Shown in pieces: positions 36,663 to 44,578 of a stretch of 64,000 bases of DNA. This DNA comes from VRUE01 sp963707965 (lineage in GTDB: Bacteria > Actinomycetota > Thermoleophilia > Solirubrobacterales > 70-9). The translations under genes were made by a program, and so were the position numbers. The stretch spans positions 930,001 through 994,000 of the forward strand of contig CAVPRR010000007.1 in NCBI GenBank assembly GCA_963707965.1, given 5' to 3'. The stretch's first letter is position 1; each line of letters opens with the position of its first letter. The notes under the pieces are model-generated. The model saw only the letters and a list, made by a program, of their open reading frames with translations. It did no database searches and was not told where the DNA came from.

Positions 36663-37529
36663 CTATCCTGCCACGGCGGCGCGCCCGCTGCGCCCGTTGC
36701 CGTTGGTCCCGTGGCTCGTGGTGCTCTTCGACTTGCGCTGCGCCCGGACTTCATCGAGGAAGGCCGCCAGCTCATCGGTCAGCCGCCCCGGGGTGATCCT
36801 CCACTCAAGGATCGAGTTGGCTTCGACGAGCCGCGCCTGGGGCAGCTCCTCAGCGAGCATCCCCGAGTCGCTGAACGGGTGCAGCGGGTCACGCTGGTGC
36901 CCGACGATCAGGGCGGGCCGGTCGATCTTCTGGCGCTCCTCCCGGTGGGGCGCGGTCTCGCCGAGCAGCAGTCCCTCCAGCACGGCCAGCGTGGGACCGG
37001 GCCGGCGGCGGATCCAGTCAAGCCCGATGTCGAGCAGGAAGTTGGTGCGGGGGACGATCGAGGCGAGGCGTGACGTGACCTCGAAGACCGGCCGGCCAAC
37101 GCGCATGCCGAGCAGGATCGGGGCGAAGATCGCGGCGACCCCCGCCAGCGCGTTGTCCAGGACCGGCATCTCTATGAACAGGCCCTCGACCCGGTCGGGC
37201 TCGCGAACCGCCAGCTCGAGGGCGACGTTGGCGCCGAGAGAGGTGCCGCCGACGACTGCGGTCTCGAGCTCCAGGTGGTCGAGCAGCGCGAGCAGCTGGC
37301 GGGCGAAGAGCGGCATCGAGTAGAGGCGCAGGTCCTCCGGCTGGTCGGAGTCGCCGTGGCCCAGCAGGTCGACGCAGATCACGCGGTTGCCGCGCTTGGC
37401 AAGCTGAGAGGCCACCGGCTTGAACATGCGCCGGTTCATCAGCAGGCCATGGACGAGGACGAGAGCCTGGTCGCCGTCGCCCCGCTCCGTGTAGCGGATT
37501 GTGTGCCCCTGGTAGCTGAGCTCCCCCAT
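36663..37529 (-). CDS. Alpha/beta-fold hydrolase
   Basis: 288 residues from the ATG ending at 37529 (MGELSYQGHTIRYTERG); an upstream in-frame start would run back into metF. The fold is clear: ALVLVHGLLMNRRMFKPVAS (oxyanion-hole HG), ICVDLLGHGDSDQPED, the nucleophile elbow VVGGTSLGANVALELA (Ser in GTSLG) and PALIVGHQRDPLHPFSD near the catalytic acid. A His in the last third is not obvious in the usual GHxxxxE context (here NSILEWRITPG), so the triad may be incomplete or degenerate. It lies between metF and the DUF3105 gene on the same strand. Confidence 0.83.
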   Translation of the reverse strand: MGELSYQGHTIRYTERGDGDQALVLVHGLLMNRRMFKPVASQLAKRGNRVICVDLLGHGDSDQPEDLRLYSMPLFARQLLALLDHLELETAVVGGTSLGANVALELAVREPDRVEGLFIEMPVLDNALAGVAAIFAPILLGMRVGRPVFEVTSRLASIVPRTNFLLDIGLDWIRRRPGPTLAVLEGLLLGETAPHREERQKIDRPALIVGHQRDPLHPFSDSGMLAEELPQARLVEANSILEWRITPGRLTDELAAFLDEVRAQRKSKSTTSHGTNGNGRSGRAAVAG

Positions 37530-37542
37530 GGCTCTGAGGAGT

Positions 37543-38478
37543 TTAGTCCGCCGCTTCGGGAGGGGAATCGACGACAGCCCCGGCCATCTCCTCACGGGCT
37601 CGCTCCCAGGGCCGGGAAGCTCGCAGCGCGCTCAGCACCGCGCGGGTGGCCGGCGCCCTGTTCAGCGCGTAGAAGTGGATGCCGGGAACTCCGGCGATGA
37701 GCAGCTCAGCGCACTGCTGTGCCGCGTAGGCGACGCCGAGCTCGAACTCGGCCTGCTCGTCGCCGCCGGCTGCGCGGAAGGCCTCCTCCAGCCGGGCTGG
37801 AATCGAGGCGTCGCAGAGCTCGCAGATTCGCTTCGTCTGCGCGAAGCTCGCCACGGGGATCACCCCCGCGAGGATCGGCGCGTCGATTCCCCGCTGGCGC
37901 GCGGCCGCGACGAAATCGAAGTAGACCTGGTTGTCGAAGAAGAGCTGGGTGATCAGGAACGAGGCCCCCGCCTCGACCTTCGTCTTCAGGTAGGCGAGGT
38001 CCGTGTCCAGGTCGGGCGCCTCGGGGTGCACCTCCGGAAAGCAGGCGCCGCCGATCGAGAAGTCCCAGCCGGAGGTGATGAAGGCGGCCAGGTCCGCGGC
38101 GCTTCCCAGGCCGCCCTCGGGTTGCATGAAGTCCTTCTGCCCGCGCGGCGGGTCGCCGCGCAGCGCGAAGACGTTTTCTATGCCCGCCGCGTCGATCCGG
38201 TCGAGGGTTGTGGCCAGGCCCTCGAGCGTCTCTCCGACGCAGCTGAGGTGGGCCATCGTCTCGAAGCCGAGCTCGTCCTTGAGCGTCCGCGTTATCTCGA
38301 CGGTCCCCTCGCGGGTGGACCCGCCGGCGCCGTAGGTCACGGATACGAAGTCCGGCTCCAGCCCGCGCAGGGCCCGCGCTGTCGCGAACAGTTGCTCGGT
38401 CGCCTCCTCGGTCTTCGGCGGGAAGAACTCGACCGAGAAGATCGGCTGCTTCGAGGCGAGGATCTCATCGATGCGCAT
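37543..38478 (-). CDS. metF: Methylenetetrahydrofolate reductase MetF
   Basis: 311 residues from the ATG ending at 38478 (MRIDEILASKQPIFSVEFFP). Family features are FSVEFFPPKTEEA, FVSVTYGAGGSTREGTVEI, MAHLSCVGETL, NVFALRGDPPRGQK, FLITQLFFDNQVYFDFV and ILAGVIPVAS, covering the FAD- and folate-binding barrel at full length. Role: reduces 5,10-methylene-THF to 5-methyl-THF for methionine synthesis. First gene of a three-gene minus-strand run (metF, hydrolase, DUF3105; gaps of 13 and 5 bp). The upstream region holds a structured element on the other strand. Confidence 0.95.
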   Translation of the reverse strand: MRIDEILASKQPIFSVEFFPPKTEEATEQLFATARALRGLEPDFVSVTYGAGGSTREGTVEITRTLKDELGFETMAHLSCVGETLEGLATTLDRIDAAGIENVFALRGDPPRGQKDFMQPEGGLGSAADLAAFITSGWDFSIGGACFPEVHPEAPDLDTDLAYLKTKVEAGASFLITQLFFDNQVYFDFVAAARQRGIDAPILAGVIPVASFAQTKRICELCDASIPARLEEAFRAAGGDEQAEFELGVAYAAQQCAELLIAGVPGIHFYALNRAPATRAVLSALRASRPWERAREEMAGAVVDSPPEAAD

Positions 38479-38644
38479 CCGCGCAAGGGTAGCTGCGAGC
38501 GTGCTCTGCGGCGGTTTTCGGGCGTCTGTGCAAGCCGCCGCCAGCGTCGGAGCCCGTCTTTTCAAGGTCGCAGCCCGTCTTTCAGGGCGATTTTTCCGGA
38601 GTTTGCGGGGTTGACACTTGACGACCCCTAGCGCTGCCGGTTGG

Positions 38645-38792
38645 GGGGCGCTAGGTTGCTCCTTGCGACTGGCAGAGAGAGGCCCCGCGGAAGCCAAGCG
38701 GGACACCATCTCGAAGGTGGCGTAAGCAGCTTCTACGCGCGAAGGCTACGTGCGAGGCAGGCTACGAGCGCCACCGCTGGTCGCTTTTTTCG
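38645..38792 (+). ncRNA. Candidate structured small RNA
   Basis: A closing stem pairs GGCGCT (38647-38652) with AGCGCC (38767-38772). Inside are at least three hairpins: CCCGC/GCGGG (38684-38702), CACC/GGTG (38704-38719) and GCGTA/TACGC (38720-38738). A possible -35 TTGACA lies at 38611. The 3' side folds into AGCG..CGCT with an ACC/GGT top and is followed by six T residues (38785-38790), like an intrinsic terminator. I could not match it to a known riboswitch, 6S or SRP RNA. All pairings are read by eye, not folded computationally. Confidence 0.4.
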
Positions 38793-38830
38793 TTCACTTT
38801 CTCGTTCAGGCTCACCTTTGCGTTGAGGTT

Positions 38831-38926
38831 GAGCCCCGCTTCAAGGGTCCGGCCGAGCCCCGCTTCAAGGGTCCGGCCGAGCCCCGCCTCAAGGATCCGG
38901 TTGAGCCCCGCCTCAAGGATCCGTCC
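38831..38926. repeat. Four 24-bp tandem repeats
   Basis: Units at 38831, 38855, 38879 and 38903, each starting GAGCCCCGC and containing TCAAGG. The first two are identical; the last two share C/T and G/A changes. There are no spacers, so this is not CRISPR. In frame it would encode repeated PRFKGPAE-like octapeptides, but no gene context supports translation. Confidence 0.85.
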
Positions 38927-39120
38927 GGCTGCGGGCCTAGTTTCCGGAACCGGTCATCGAGTGCCTGCCCTCCTTGGCCCCGCGCGCCGGGGCGCATTTG
39001 GGAGTCGGGTGCCGTCGGCGCGACCCGGACGCGCCACGGCTAGCCCGCCCGCTCCCCCACTGATGGACGTGGTGGCGAGGGACGGCCGCCGCCGGCCCGG
39101 CCGCGTATTTCTGTGGAAGG

Positions 39121-39891
39121 ATGCGCGTGATCCGTCTGATGGGTGATGAGCTTCGCTACGAACGTGTCGGCGCCGCTTCGGTGCTGACCATCGACCGGCC
39201 CGAGCGCCGCAACGCGGTCGATAACGCCACCGCGGTGCTGTTCCGGCAGGGCCTGAAGGAGTTCGAGGCCGACGACGGGGCGCGGGTTCTCGTGCTCACC
39301 GGTGCGGGCGGAGAGGCCTTCTGCGCCGGCGCCGACCTGAAGGCGCTCGACCTCGACGTCGATCATCCGGAAGGCCCGATGGGCCCGACGCGCGTCACCC
39401 CCTCGAAGCCGGCAATCGCGGCGGTCGACGGCTGGTGCCTGGCTGGGGGAGTGGAGCTGGCCCTCTGGTGCGATATGCGGATTGCCACTCCCAAGTCGAC
39501 CTTCGGCCTCTTCGAGCGCCGCTGGGGAGTTCCGCTCCTCGACGGCGGCACCCAGCGGCTGCCGCGGGTCGTCGGCATGGGCCGGGCGCTCGAGATGATC
39601 CTCACGGGCCGCCCCCTCGATGCCGAGGAGGCCCACAGGTTCGGGCTCGTCAATGAGATCGTCGCTCCGGGCAAGCACCTGGAGCGGGCCCTGGAGCTGG
39701 CTGAGAAGATCGCCTCCTTCCCGCAGGAGACGATGCTCGCCGACCGCCGCGGCGCGATCGAAGGCTTCGGCCTGTCGCTCCCCGAGGGGCTCGAGCTGGA
39801 GCACCAGCTCGGCCGCCGGGTGCTCGACGTCGCGGTCCGGGGCGCCGCCCGCTTCGCCGGCGGCGAGGGTCGCCACGGCGTCGGCGTCTAG
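39121..39891 (+). CDS. Enoyl-CoA hydratase/isomerase (crotonase) family
   Basis: About 256 residues. GGAAGG touches the ATG at 39121; a GTG at 39127 would have better spacing. The crotonase core is present: VLTIDRPERRNAVDN, the oxyanion segment GGEAFCAGADLKALDL, IAAVDGWCLAGGVELALWCD, and FGLFERRWGVPLLDGGTQRL with the usual acidic/glycine positions. Family knowledge: acyl-CoA hydration or isomerisation in fatty-acid or aromatic catabolism. It converges on a TetR gene transcribed the other way, a common arrangement for acyl-CoA-responsive regulation, though no operator was identified. Confidence 0.88.
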   Translation: MRVIRLMGDELRYERVGAASVLTIDRPERRNAVDNATAVLFRQGLKEFEADDGARVLVLTGAGGEAFCAGADLKALDLDVDHPEGPMGPTRVTPSKPAIAAVDGWCLAGGVELALWCDMRIATPKSTFGLFERRWGVPLLDGGTQRLPRVVGMGRALEMILTGRPLDAEEAHRFGLVNEIVAPGKHLERALELAEKIASFPQETMLADRRGAIEGFGLSLPEGLELEHQLGRRVLDVAVRGAARFAGGEGRHGVGV

Positions 39892-39915
39892 CTTCGTGGC
39901 GGAGCGCTGAGCTCA

Positions 39916-40602
39916 CTAGCTCTGGCGGGCGGCGCGGCGCATCTCGTCTTCGGCGGCTTCGGGGCCGAGATAGGGCATGAGGACCGCGAAGACCAGGTCG
40001 GGGAGTATGCGTTTCAACTCAGGCCCGCGGCTGGCGCGGATCTCGTCGAAGAGCAGCGAGGCGACGCCGCCGATTGCAAAGCGCGCCGTGTCCGGCGGCA
40101 GCGCGTCGCCCTGACCGGAGTAGGCCCGCCCCTCCTCGAGGAAGGGCGTGAAGCGGGCCAGCGCCGCGCGGTAGCGCTCGCGCGCGTCGTCACCTGCTGC
40201 GGTCACCTCCACCATTGCCATCCGGGCGATGTCCGCCTCGACGGACAGCAGTTCGACCAGAGCACCCAGCCCGGCCGCGATCTGCTCCGGCCAGGGCTCG
40301 TCGGCGGCGGCCTCGAAGGCGCTCGTCACGTGCGCCACCAGCACGTCGATTATCGCGTCGTATGCCTCGAGGAAGCAGGCGGCCTTGTCCTCGAACAGTT
40401 CATGGAAGGTCCCCCGCGAGACACCGGCAAACTCGATCACGTCGGTCACCGTCGTCGCCTCGTAGCCTTTGGCCGCCGCCACCCGCACCACCGCCTCCCG
40501 CAGCCGCTCGCGCTGCGAGCGGACCGCATAGGGCGCCGGTAGCCCGTGACGCCCGCTTGGCAGGGGTTGTGGATTCGATCCGGATGGCGAAGCCATCGTC
40601 AT
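39916..40602 (-). CDS. TetR-family regulator
   Basis: 228 residues. The leader PLPSGRHGLPAPYAVRSQRE precedes the DNA-binding domain: AVVRVAAAKGYEATTVTDVI, then the helix-turn-helix FAGVSRGTFHELFEDKAACF. The C-terminal ligand domain is helical with no recognised specificity. The SGRHGLP leader also appears in the TetR gene at 42.2 kb, so the two are close paralogues. Target unknown; the neighbouring crotonase is the obvious candidate. Confidence 0.88.
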   Translation of the reverse strand: MTMASPSGSNPQPLPSGRHGLPAPYAVRSQRERLREAVVRVAAAKGYEATTVTDVIEFAGVSRGTFHELFEDKAACFLEAYDAIIDVLVAHVTSAFEAAADEPWPEQIAAGLGALVELLSVEADIARMAMVEVTAAGDDARERYRAALARFTPFLEEGRAYSGQGDALPPDTARFAIGGVASLLFDEIRASRGPELKRILPDLVFAVLMPYLGPEAAEDEMRRAARQS

Positions 40603-40798
40603 TCAGCGTAGGGCAGCGCCCGCGACCTGTCCAACCGCGAGACAGAGGTCCTGAGGCGGGTCCGCGGCGCAGCCGATCTCCCAGGGCGGCTCCGGCATCC
40701 GGTCCGGCGTTTCCCGGGCCTACACTCCCCCGGATGAGTGCGCAGCCGACGGGGCATCCACGCCTGTTTCTTCGCAACCGGGCAAGCCGGGGCGCCTG

Positions 40799-42049
40799 AT
40801 GTCCAGGATCGGGATCATCGGGCTCGGCTACGTCGGCCTGCCGCTCGCCGTCGCCTTCGCCGAGGCGGGAAACGAGGTGGTCGGCCTGGACGCCGACCCC
40901 CGCAAGATCGAGGCGCTGGACGAGGGACACAGCTATATCGAGGACATCGACGACGCCACCCTGGCGCCGCTGCTGGACCGCCTGCGCGCCAGCTCCGATC
41001 ACGCCGATCTCAAGTCCTGCGAGGCGGTTGTCATCTGCGTCCCGACCCCGCTGACCAACTCGCGCGAACCTGACCTCGCCTACATGCTCGACGCCGCCAG
41101 CGCGCTGTCGGCGGTCCTGCAGCCGGGGCAGCTGGTGGTGCTGGAGTCGACCACCTATCCGGGTACGACCCGCGAGCGCCTGCTGCCGATTCTCGAGGAG
41201 TCCGGGATGTCGGCCGGCCGCGAGTTCCACCTCGCCTTCTCCCCGGAGCGGATCGACCCGGGCCGCACCGACTACACGGTGCGCACCACGCCGAAGCTCG
41301 TGGGCGGGATCACCGAGGCCTGCGCCGAGCGCGCCCGGGAGCTCTACTCGCTGATCTGCGACGAGGTGGTCGTCCTCTCCACGCCGGAGGCCGCCGAGCT
41401 GGCAAAGCTCCTGGAGAACATCTTCCGGTCGGTCAACATCGCGCTCGTCAACGAGCTCGCCCAGCTCTGCGACCGGCTTGGCATCGACATCTGGGAGGTG
41501 ATCGACGCCGCCGCGACGAAGCCGTTCGGGTTCATGCGCTTCGACCCGGGCCCGGGCATGGGCGGACACTGCCTGCCCGTTGACCCGTTCTACCTCGCCT
41601 TCAAGGCGCGCGAACACGACTTCTACCCGGAGTTCATCGAGCTCGCCGGCAAAGTGAATCGCGCTCAGCCGGCCTTCTGCGTGGACCGCATCGGGCGCAC
41701 CCTGAACGACGCCGGGCGCTCGGTCAGCGGCGCGAAGATCCTCATCCTCGGGGTCAGCTACAAGGCGGGGGTCGGCGACATCCGCGAGTCACCGGCGCTG
41801 AAGATCGTCAAGCTGCTGCAGGAGCTGGGTGGGGACGTCGCCTATCACGACCCGCACGTGCCGGAGCTCTCCGAGCTGGGCCTCGCGTCCACCGACCTGG
41901 GCGAGGCGCTTCGGTCCGCCGACCTGGCGGCGATCGTCACCGCCCATCCCCATGTCGACTACGAGGAGGTCGTGTCGACCGCGCCGCTCGTGGTCGACTT
42001 CCGGGGAGCCACCCGCGGCATCGAGGCGCCCAACCTCGTCCGGCTGTAG
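40799..42049 (+). CDS. Nucleotide-sugar (UDP-sugar) 6-dehydrogenase
   Basis: 416 residues. The NAD-binding start IGIIGLGYVGLPLAVAFAEA, STTYPGTTRERLLP, AFSPERIDPGR, NIFRSVNIALVNELAQLC, the catalytic-cysteine segment GPGMGGHCLPVDPFYLAFKA and the C-terminal GVSYKAGVGDIRESPALKI together define the UDP-glucose/UDP-ManNAc dehydrogenase family. The GGHCLPVDP variant points to UDP-N-acetyl-hexosamine dehydrogenases (WecC/WbpA/TviB-like) rather than UDP-glucose dehydrogenase, but I cannot separate them firmly. It could supply uronic acids for the polysaccharide locus. Confidence 0.9.
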   Translation: MSRIGIIGLGYVGLPLAVAFAEAGNEVVGLDADPRKIEALDEGHSYIEDIDDATLAPLLDRLRASSDHADLKSCEAVVICVPTPLTNSREPDLAYMLDAASALSAVLQPGQLVVLESTTYPGTTRERLLPILEESGMSAGREFHLAFSPERIDPGRTDYTVRTTPKLVGGITEACAERARELYSLICDEVVVLSTPEAAELAKLLENIFRSVNIALVNELAQLCDRLGIDIWEVIDAAATKPFGFMRFDPGPGMGGHCLPVDPFYLAFKAREHDFYPEFIELAGKVNRAQPAFCVDRIGRTLNDAGRSVSGAKILILGVSYKAGVGDIRESPALKIVKLLQELGGDVAYHDPHVPELSELGLASTDLGEALRSADLAAIVTAHPHVDYEEVVSTAPLVVDFRGATRGIEAPNLVRL

Positions 42050-42164
42050 GGGGCCCTGCCGGTGGAGGCCCGAGCGGTCCGGAACCGTGCGCACCGAGGT
42101 GGCGTGCGTAGCCGACTGACCCGACGGCTTCCAGCATCCCAACGCGGCTCTGTATGGTCGCAAT

Positions 42165-42881
42165 GTGGCAAAAAAGCGGATCGATCGATCCACTCGTCCT
42201 CCGGGCTCAGCCGACGAAGATCAGCCCGAGCTGGCGAGGCTGCCACCGGGCCGCCACGGCCTGCCACGCGAGTTCGTCGTTCACAACCAGCGCGAGCGGC
42301 TGATCGCCGGGCTCGCGGAGGCGAGCGCGGAGCACGGCTACGCGGGAACGACCATCGCCCACATCACCCGTTCCGCGGCGGTCTCCCGCCGCACCTTCTA
42401 CGAGCACTTCTCGAGCAAGGACGAGTGCTTCGTAGTCGCCTATGAGACGGTGATGGAGGAGCTGCGCGACCATGTCTCGAAGGCTTTCGAGGAGGCCGAC
42501 GAGTGGCCGCGGGCGATCAGGGCCGGGATTGCGGCGATGCTTGGCTTCCTCGCGGCCGATCCGAACCTGGCCCGCCTCTGCATGGTCGAGGCGATGGTCG
42601 CCGGGCCGGTTGTCGTGGAGCGCTACGACGCGGCCATCCAGAGCTTCGTCCCCTACTTCCGCGGCGGGCGCGAGGGCCGCTCGCCGGAGGTCCTCGCCCG
42701 CCTCTCCCCAACGACGGAGGAAGCTCTGGTGGGCGGCATGGTCTCCGTGATCTCCCGCCGCATCATTGCCGGCAGGACCGCGGAGCTGGAGGACCTCCTT
42801 CCGGACCTGGTCGAGTTCACCCTCACTCCCTACCTGGGCAGCGCCGAGGCGGCGGAGATCGCCAGAGAGGATTCAGGCTGA
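42165..42881 (+). CDS. TetR-family regulator
   Basis: 238 residues, GTG start followed by a lysine/arginine-rich leader and LPPGRHGLPREFVVHNQRER. The helix-turn-helix region is HGYAGTTIAHITRSAAVSRR then TFYEHFSSKDECFVVAYE. The C-terminal domain resembles the TetR protein at 39.9-40.6 kb, including PDLVEFTLTPYLG at the end. No operator was recognised. The upstream neighbour is the dehydrogenase, with 115 bp between. Confidence 0.87.
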   Translation: MAKKRIDRSTRPPGSADEDQPELARLPPGRHGLPREFVVHNQRERLIAGLAEASAEHGYAGTTIAHITRSAAVSRRTFYEHFSSKDECFVVAYETVMEELRDHVSKAFEEADEWPRAIRAGIAAMLGFLAADPNLARLCMVEAMVAGPVVVERYDAAIQSFVPYFRGGREGRSPEVLARLSPTTEEALVGGMVSVISRRIIAGRTAELEDLLPDLVEFTLTPYLGSAEAAEIAREDSG

Positions 42882-42977
42882 GTTCCCGCGGCCAGCCTCT
42901 CGCAACCGGCTGGGCCATTTCCGGCTCGTGCCACAGTTTTGTTGCAGGTTCGAGCCAGAATCTTTTCATTCCGCCTA

Positions 42978-43007
42978 CCATGCGAGACGTTTTGTCTCCT
43001 AGCATGG
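42978..43007. promoter_or_regulatory. Imperfect palindrome just before the heptad-repeat gene
   Basis: CCATGC and GAGAC on the left pair with GTCTC and GCATGG on the right, around a GTTTT centre and with a three-base bulge (CTA) on the right. It ends 4 bp before the ATG at 43012, so it could be an operator or a hairpin masking the start. Confidence 0.35.
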
Positions 43008-43011
43008 AATC

Positions 43012-43500
43012 ATGGAGGCGATGCGGAAGACCTGGACCGACACTCGGCTGGACGACTTCGCCGTCCACGTCGACCACCGCTTCGATGCTGTTGACCACCG
43101 CTTCGAGCTCATCGATAGACGCTTCGACTCCGTCGACGAGCGCTTCGAGGCCATCGATAGACGCTTCGACTCCGTCGACGAGCGCTTCGAGGCCATCGAC
43201 GAGCGCTTCGAGGCCATCGATAGACGCTTCGATGCTGTTGACCACCGCTTCGAGCTCATCGATAGACGCTTCGACTCCGTCGACGAGCGCTTTGAGGCCG
43301 TCGACCTGCGCTTCGGTGAAGTCGATAGGCGCCTCGGCGAGGTCGATAGACGCCTCGGTGGGCTGGAGGGAGAGCTGCGGAGGGTCAACGATCGGCTTGA
43401 CGGGATGCAGCGCACGATGGTTCACGCCGCCATTGGTATTTCCGCTGCCACCTTCGCCGGCTACGCGGCCGTGATCGGTTTGGTCGCCACGCAGCTCTAG
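43012..43500 (+). CDS. Heptad-repeat coiled-coil protein with C-terminal membrane anchor
   Basis: 162 residues. Residues about 20-110 are built from near-identical seven-residue units of the type VDxRFEx/IDRRFDS, encoded by 21-bp repeats that are conserved at DNA level too, implying recent expansion. The pattern gives a continuous coiled coil. The C-terminus (about residues 138-160, AAIGISAATFAGYAAVIGLV) is one transmembrane helix, so the protein is probably tail-anchored with the coil in the cytoplasm. No enzymatic motif is present. Similar repeat proteins are common and of unknown function; a spacer, tether or scaffold role is plausible. Confidence 0.8.
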   Translation: MEAMRKTWTDTRLDDFAVHVDHRFDAVDHRFELIDRRFDSVDERFEAIDRRFDSVDERFEAIDERFEAIDRRFDAVDHRFELIDRRFDSVDERFEAVDLRFGEVDRRLGEVDRRLGGLEGELRRVNDRLDGMQRTMVHAAIGISAATFAGYAAVIGLVATQL

Positions 43501-43599
43501 GCTGCGAAGACTCGCCTCAAACCTCCACGTGCGTCTGGCGCCTCCGCGCGCGTCTGACCCGGGGGGAACGTTTCGTAGGTTGACTCGGTCTGCGTCTTG

Positions 43600-43617
43600 T
43601 ACGAACATGTGTTCGTA
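43600..43617. promoter_or_regulatory. LexA (SOS) box overlapping the imuB-like start
   Basis: TACGAACA and TGTTCGTA, perfect 8-bp arms around TG, contain CGAAC-N4-GTTCG, the actinobacterial LexA consensus. The last base is the A of the ATG at 43617. A TTGACT hexamer at 43580 could be the -35, which would put the transcript start at or next to the ATG, i.e. a leaderless mRNA. It precedes a DNA-damage mutagenesis operon, exactly where LexA control is expected. Confidence 0.85.
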
Positions 43618-44339
43618 TGACGGCAACGTTCCTCTCCGAGCTTCCCGTTGCGGTGCTGGTGGACCGGCTCGGCCTGCCGCGGCGCGAGGCCGGCAATCTG
43701 ATCGAGACCCTGAGGAGGCTCGGGATCGACACCCTGGGGGCGCTGGCGGCGCTCCCGCCGGACCGGGTCGCCGATCGCCTCGGCCCACCCGGCCTGCGGG
43801 CTCTGCGCCTCGCCCGCGGTGAGGACGACCTTCTCGTCTGTCGCTTCCACGCCGCGCGCGAGGAGCTGACCGAGGAGATCGAGCTGCCGGAGGGGACGGC
43901 CGGCAGCAGGCTGGAGTGCGCCCTGGAGCTGCTGGTCGACCGCCTCCTCGCCACTCCCCAGCGCAAGGGCAGGACGCTGCTCGGGCTGCGCCTCGGCGCC
44001 CTGCTCAACGACGGCGACAGCTGGAGCGTCGAGCAGGGGTTGGGACGCCCGACCGCCTCGGCACGGGTCCTGCGCACAGTGCTCCTGCCGCGGCTCGAGG
44101 ACCTGCCGGCGCCCGCGGTCTCGCTGTGGCTGCGGTCGGTCGGCCTCGGCTCGCGCGCCGCCGAGCAGCTGGAGCTCTCGATCCGGGGAGAGGAGTCCCG
44201 TCGCCGGCTCCTCGGCACAGCGGTGCGGGAGGTGCGCGCGACGCAGGGCGCCGGCGCCCTGCTCAAGGTCCTGCCGGTCGACTCCACCTCCCGGGTGCCG
44301 GAGCGGCGGGCGATGCTGACCCCCTTCCCGGACCTATGA
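43617..44339 (+). CDS. ImuB-like protein lacking the Y-polymerase palm domain
   Basis: 240 residues. LPVAVLVDRLGLPRREAGNL, LRRLGIDTLGALAALPPDRV and RLGPPGLRALRLARGEDD match the thumb (HhH) region of Y-family polymerases. The following LTEEIELPEGTAGSRLECAL and long C-terminal region match the little-finger/tail part of ImuB. The usual first ~170 residues (palm and fingers) are absent, and only 117 bp of non-coding DNA separate it from the previous gene. ImuB is catalytically inactive and works as an adaptor between the beta clamp and DnaE2, so a palm-less form could still function. It ends in an ATGA overlap with the DUF6504 gene. Confidence 0.72.
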   Translation: MTATFLSELPVAVLVDRLGLPRREAGNLIETLRRLGIDTLGALAALPPDRVADRLGPPGLRALRLARGEDDLLVCRFHAAREELTEEIELPEGTAGSRLECALELLVDRLLATPQRKGRTLLGLRLGALLNDGDSWSVEQGLGRPTASARVLRTVLLPRLEDLPAPAVSLWLRSVGLGSRAAEQLELSIRGEESRRRLLGTAVREVRATQGAGALLKVLPVDSTSRVPERRAMLTPFPDL

Positions 44340-44578
44340 GCGCGGGTGGCCTCTACGCGCCGAAGCGGGCGGCGGTGCGGGCTGGTCCCGGCGGCAAACC
44401 GCGCGCGGTTGCCGGCGTCGAGGTCGAGGCGGTGCGGGAGGAGTGGCTGGTCGAGGACCGCTGGTGGACGCCACGACCCCTGCGCCGGCACTACTTCGAG
44501 CTGGTCCTTGCGGATGGCCGCAACGTGACCGTCTTTCGCAGTGGCCGCAGTGGTTGCTGGTACCGGCAGCGGGCCTGA
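44336..44578 (+). CDS. DUF6504 small protein of the mutasome operon
   Basis: 80 residues. VREEWLVEDRWWTPRPLRRH, then YFELVLADGRNVTVFRSG and CWYRQR, is the DUF6504 pattern seen between imuB and dnaE2 in other actinobacteria. It overlaps both neighbours (ATGA upstream, TGATG downstream), so the three genes are translated as one unit. Biochemical function unknown; it may stabilise the ImuB-DnaE2 complex. Confidence 0.8.
   Translation: MSAGGLYAPKRAAVRAGPGGKPRAVAGVEVEAVREEWLVEDRWWTPRPLRRHYFELVLADGRNVTVFRSGRSGCWYRQRA

Larger units (their letters stand above)
38479..39120. other. Long intergenic region with candidate RNA and tandem repeats
   Basis: No convincing protein-coding frame in 640 bp. From left to right: two copies of a GCCCGTCTTT-containing motif near 38552-38575, a TTGACA hexamer at 38611, an 8-bp-arm palindrome (38627-38634 with 38648-38655), a structured candidate RNA with a T-run (38645-38792), four 24-bp tandem repeats (38831-38926), then featureless GC-rich sequence to the crotonase gene. 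Confidence 0.6.

Noticed and set aside
38479..38720. SAM or SAH riboswitch upstream of metF
   Set aside because: The metF strand lacks the conserved cores of known SAM/SAH classes; the structure seen is on the opposite strand.
38831..38926. CRISPR array
   Set aside because: Units are directly adjacent with no spacers and no cas genes are present.
42935..42965. tRNA T-loop-like GGTTCGAGCC
   Set aside because: No matching acceptor stem, anticodon arm or D arm around it.
43060..43380. CRISPR-like or intergenic repeats
   Set aside because: The 21-bp periodicity is explained by heptads of a coding sequence with start, stop and membrane anchor.
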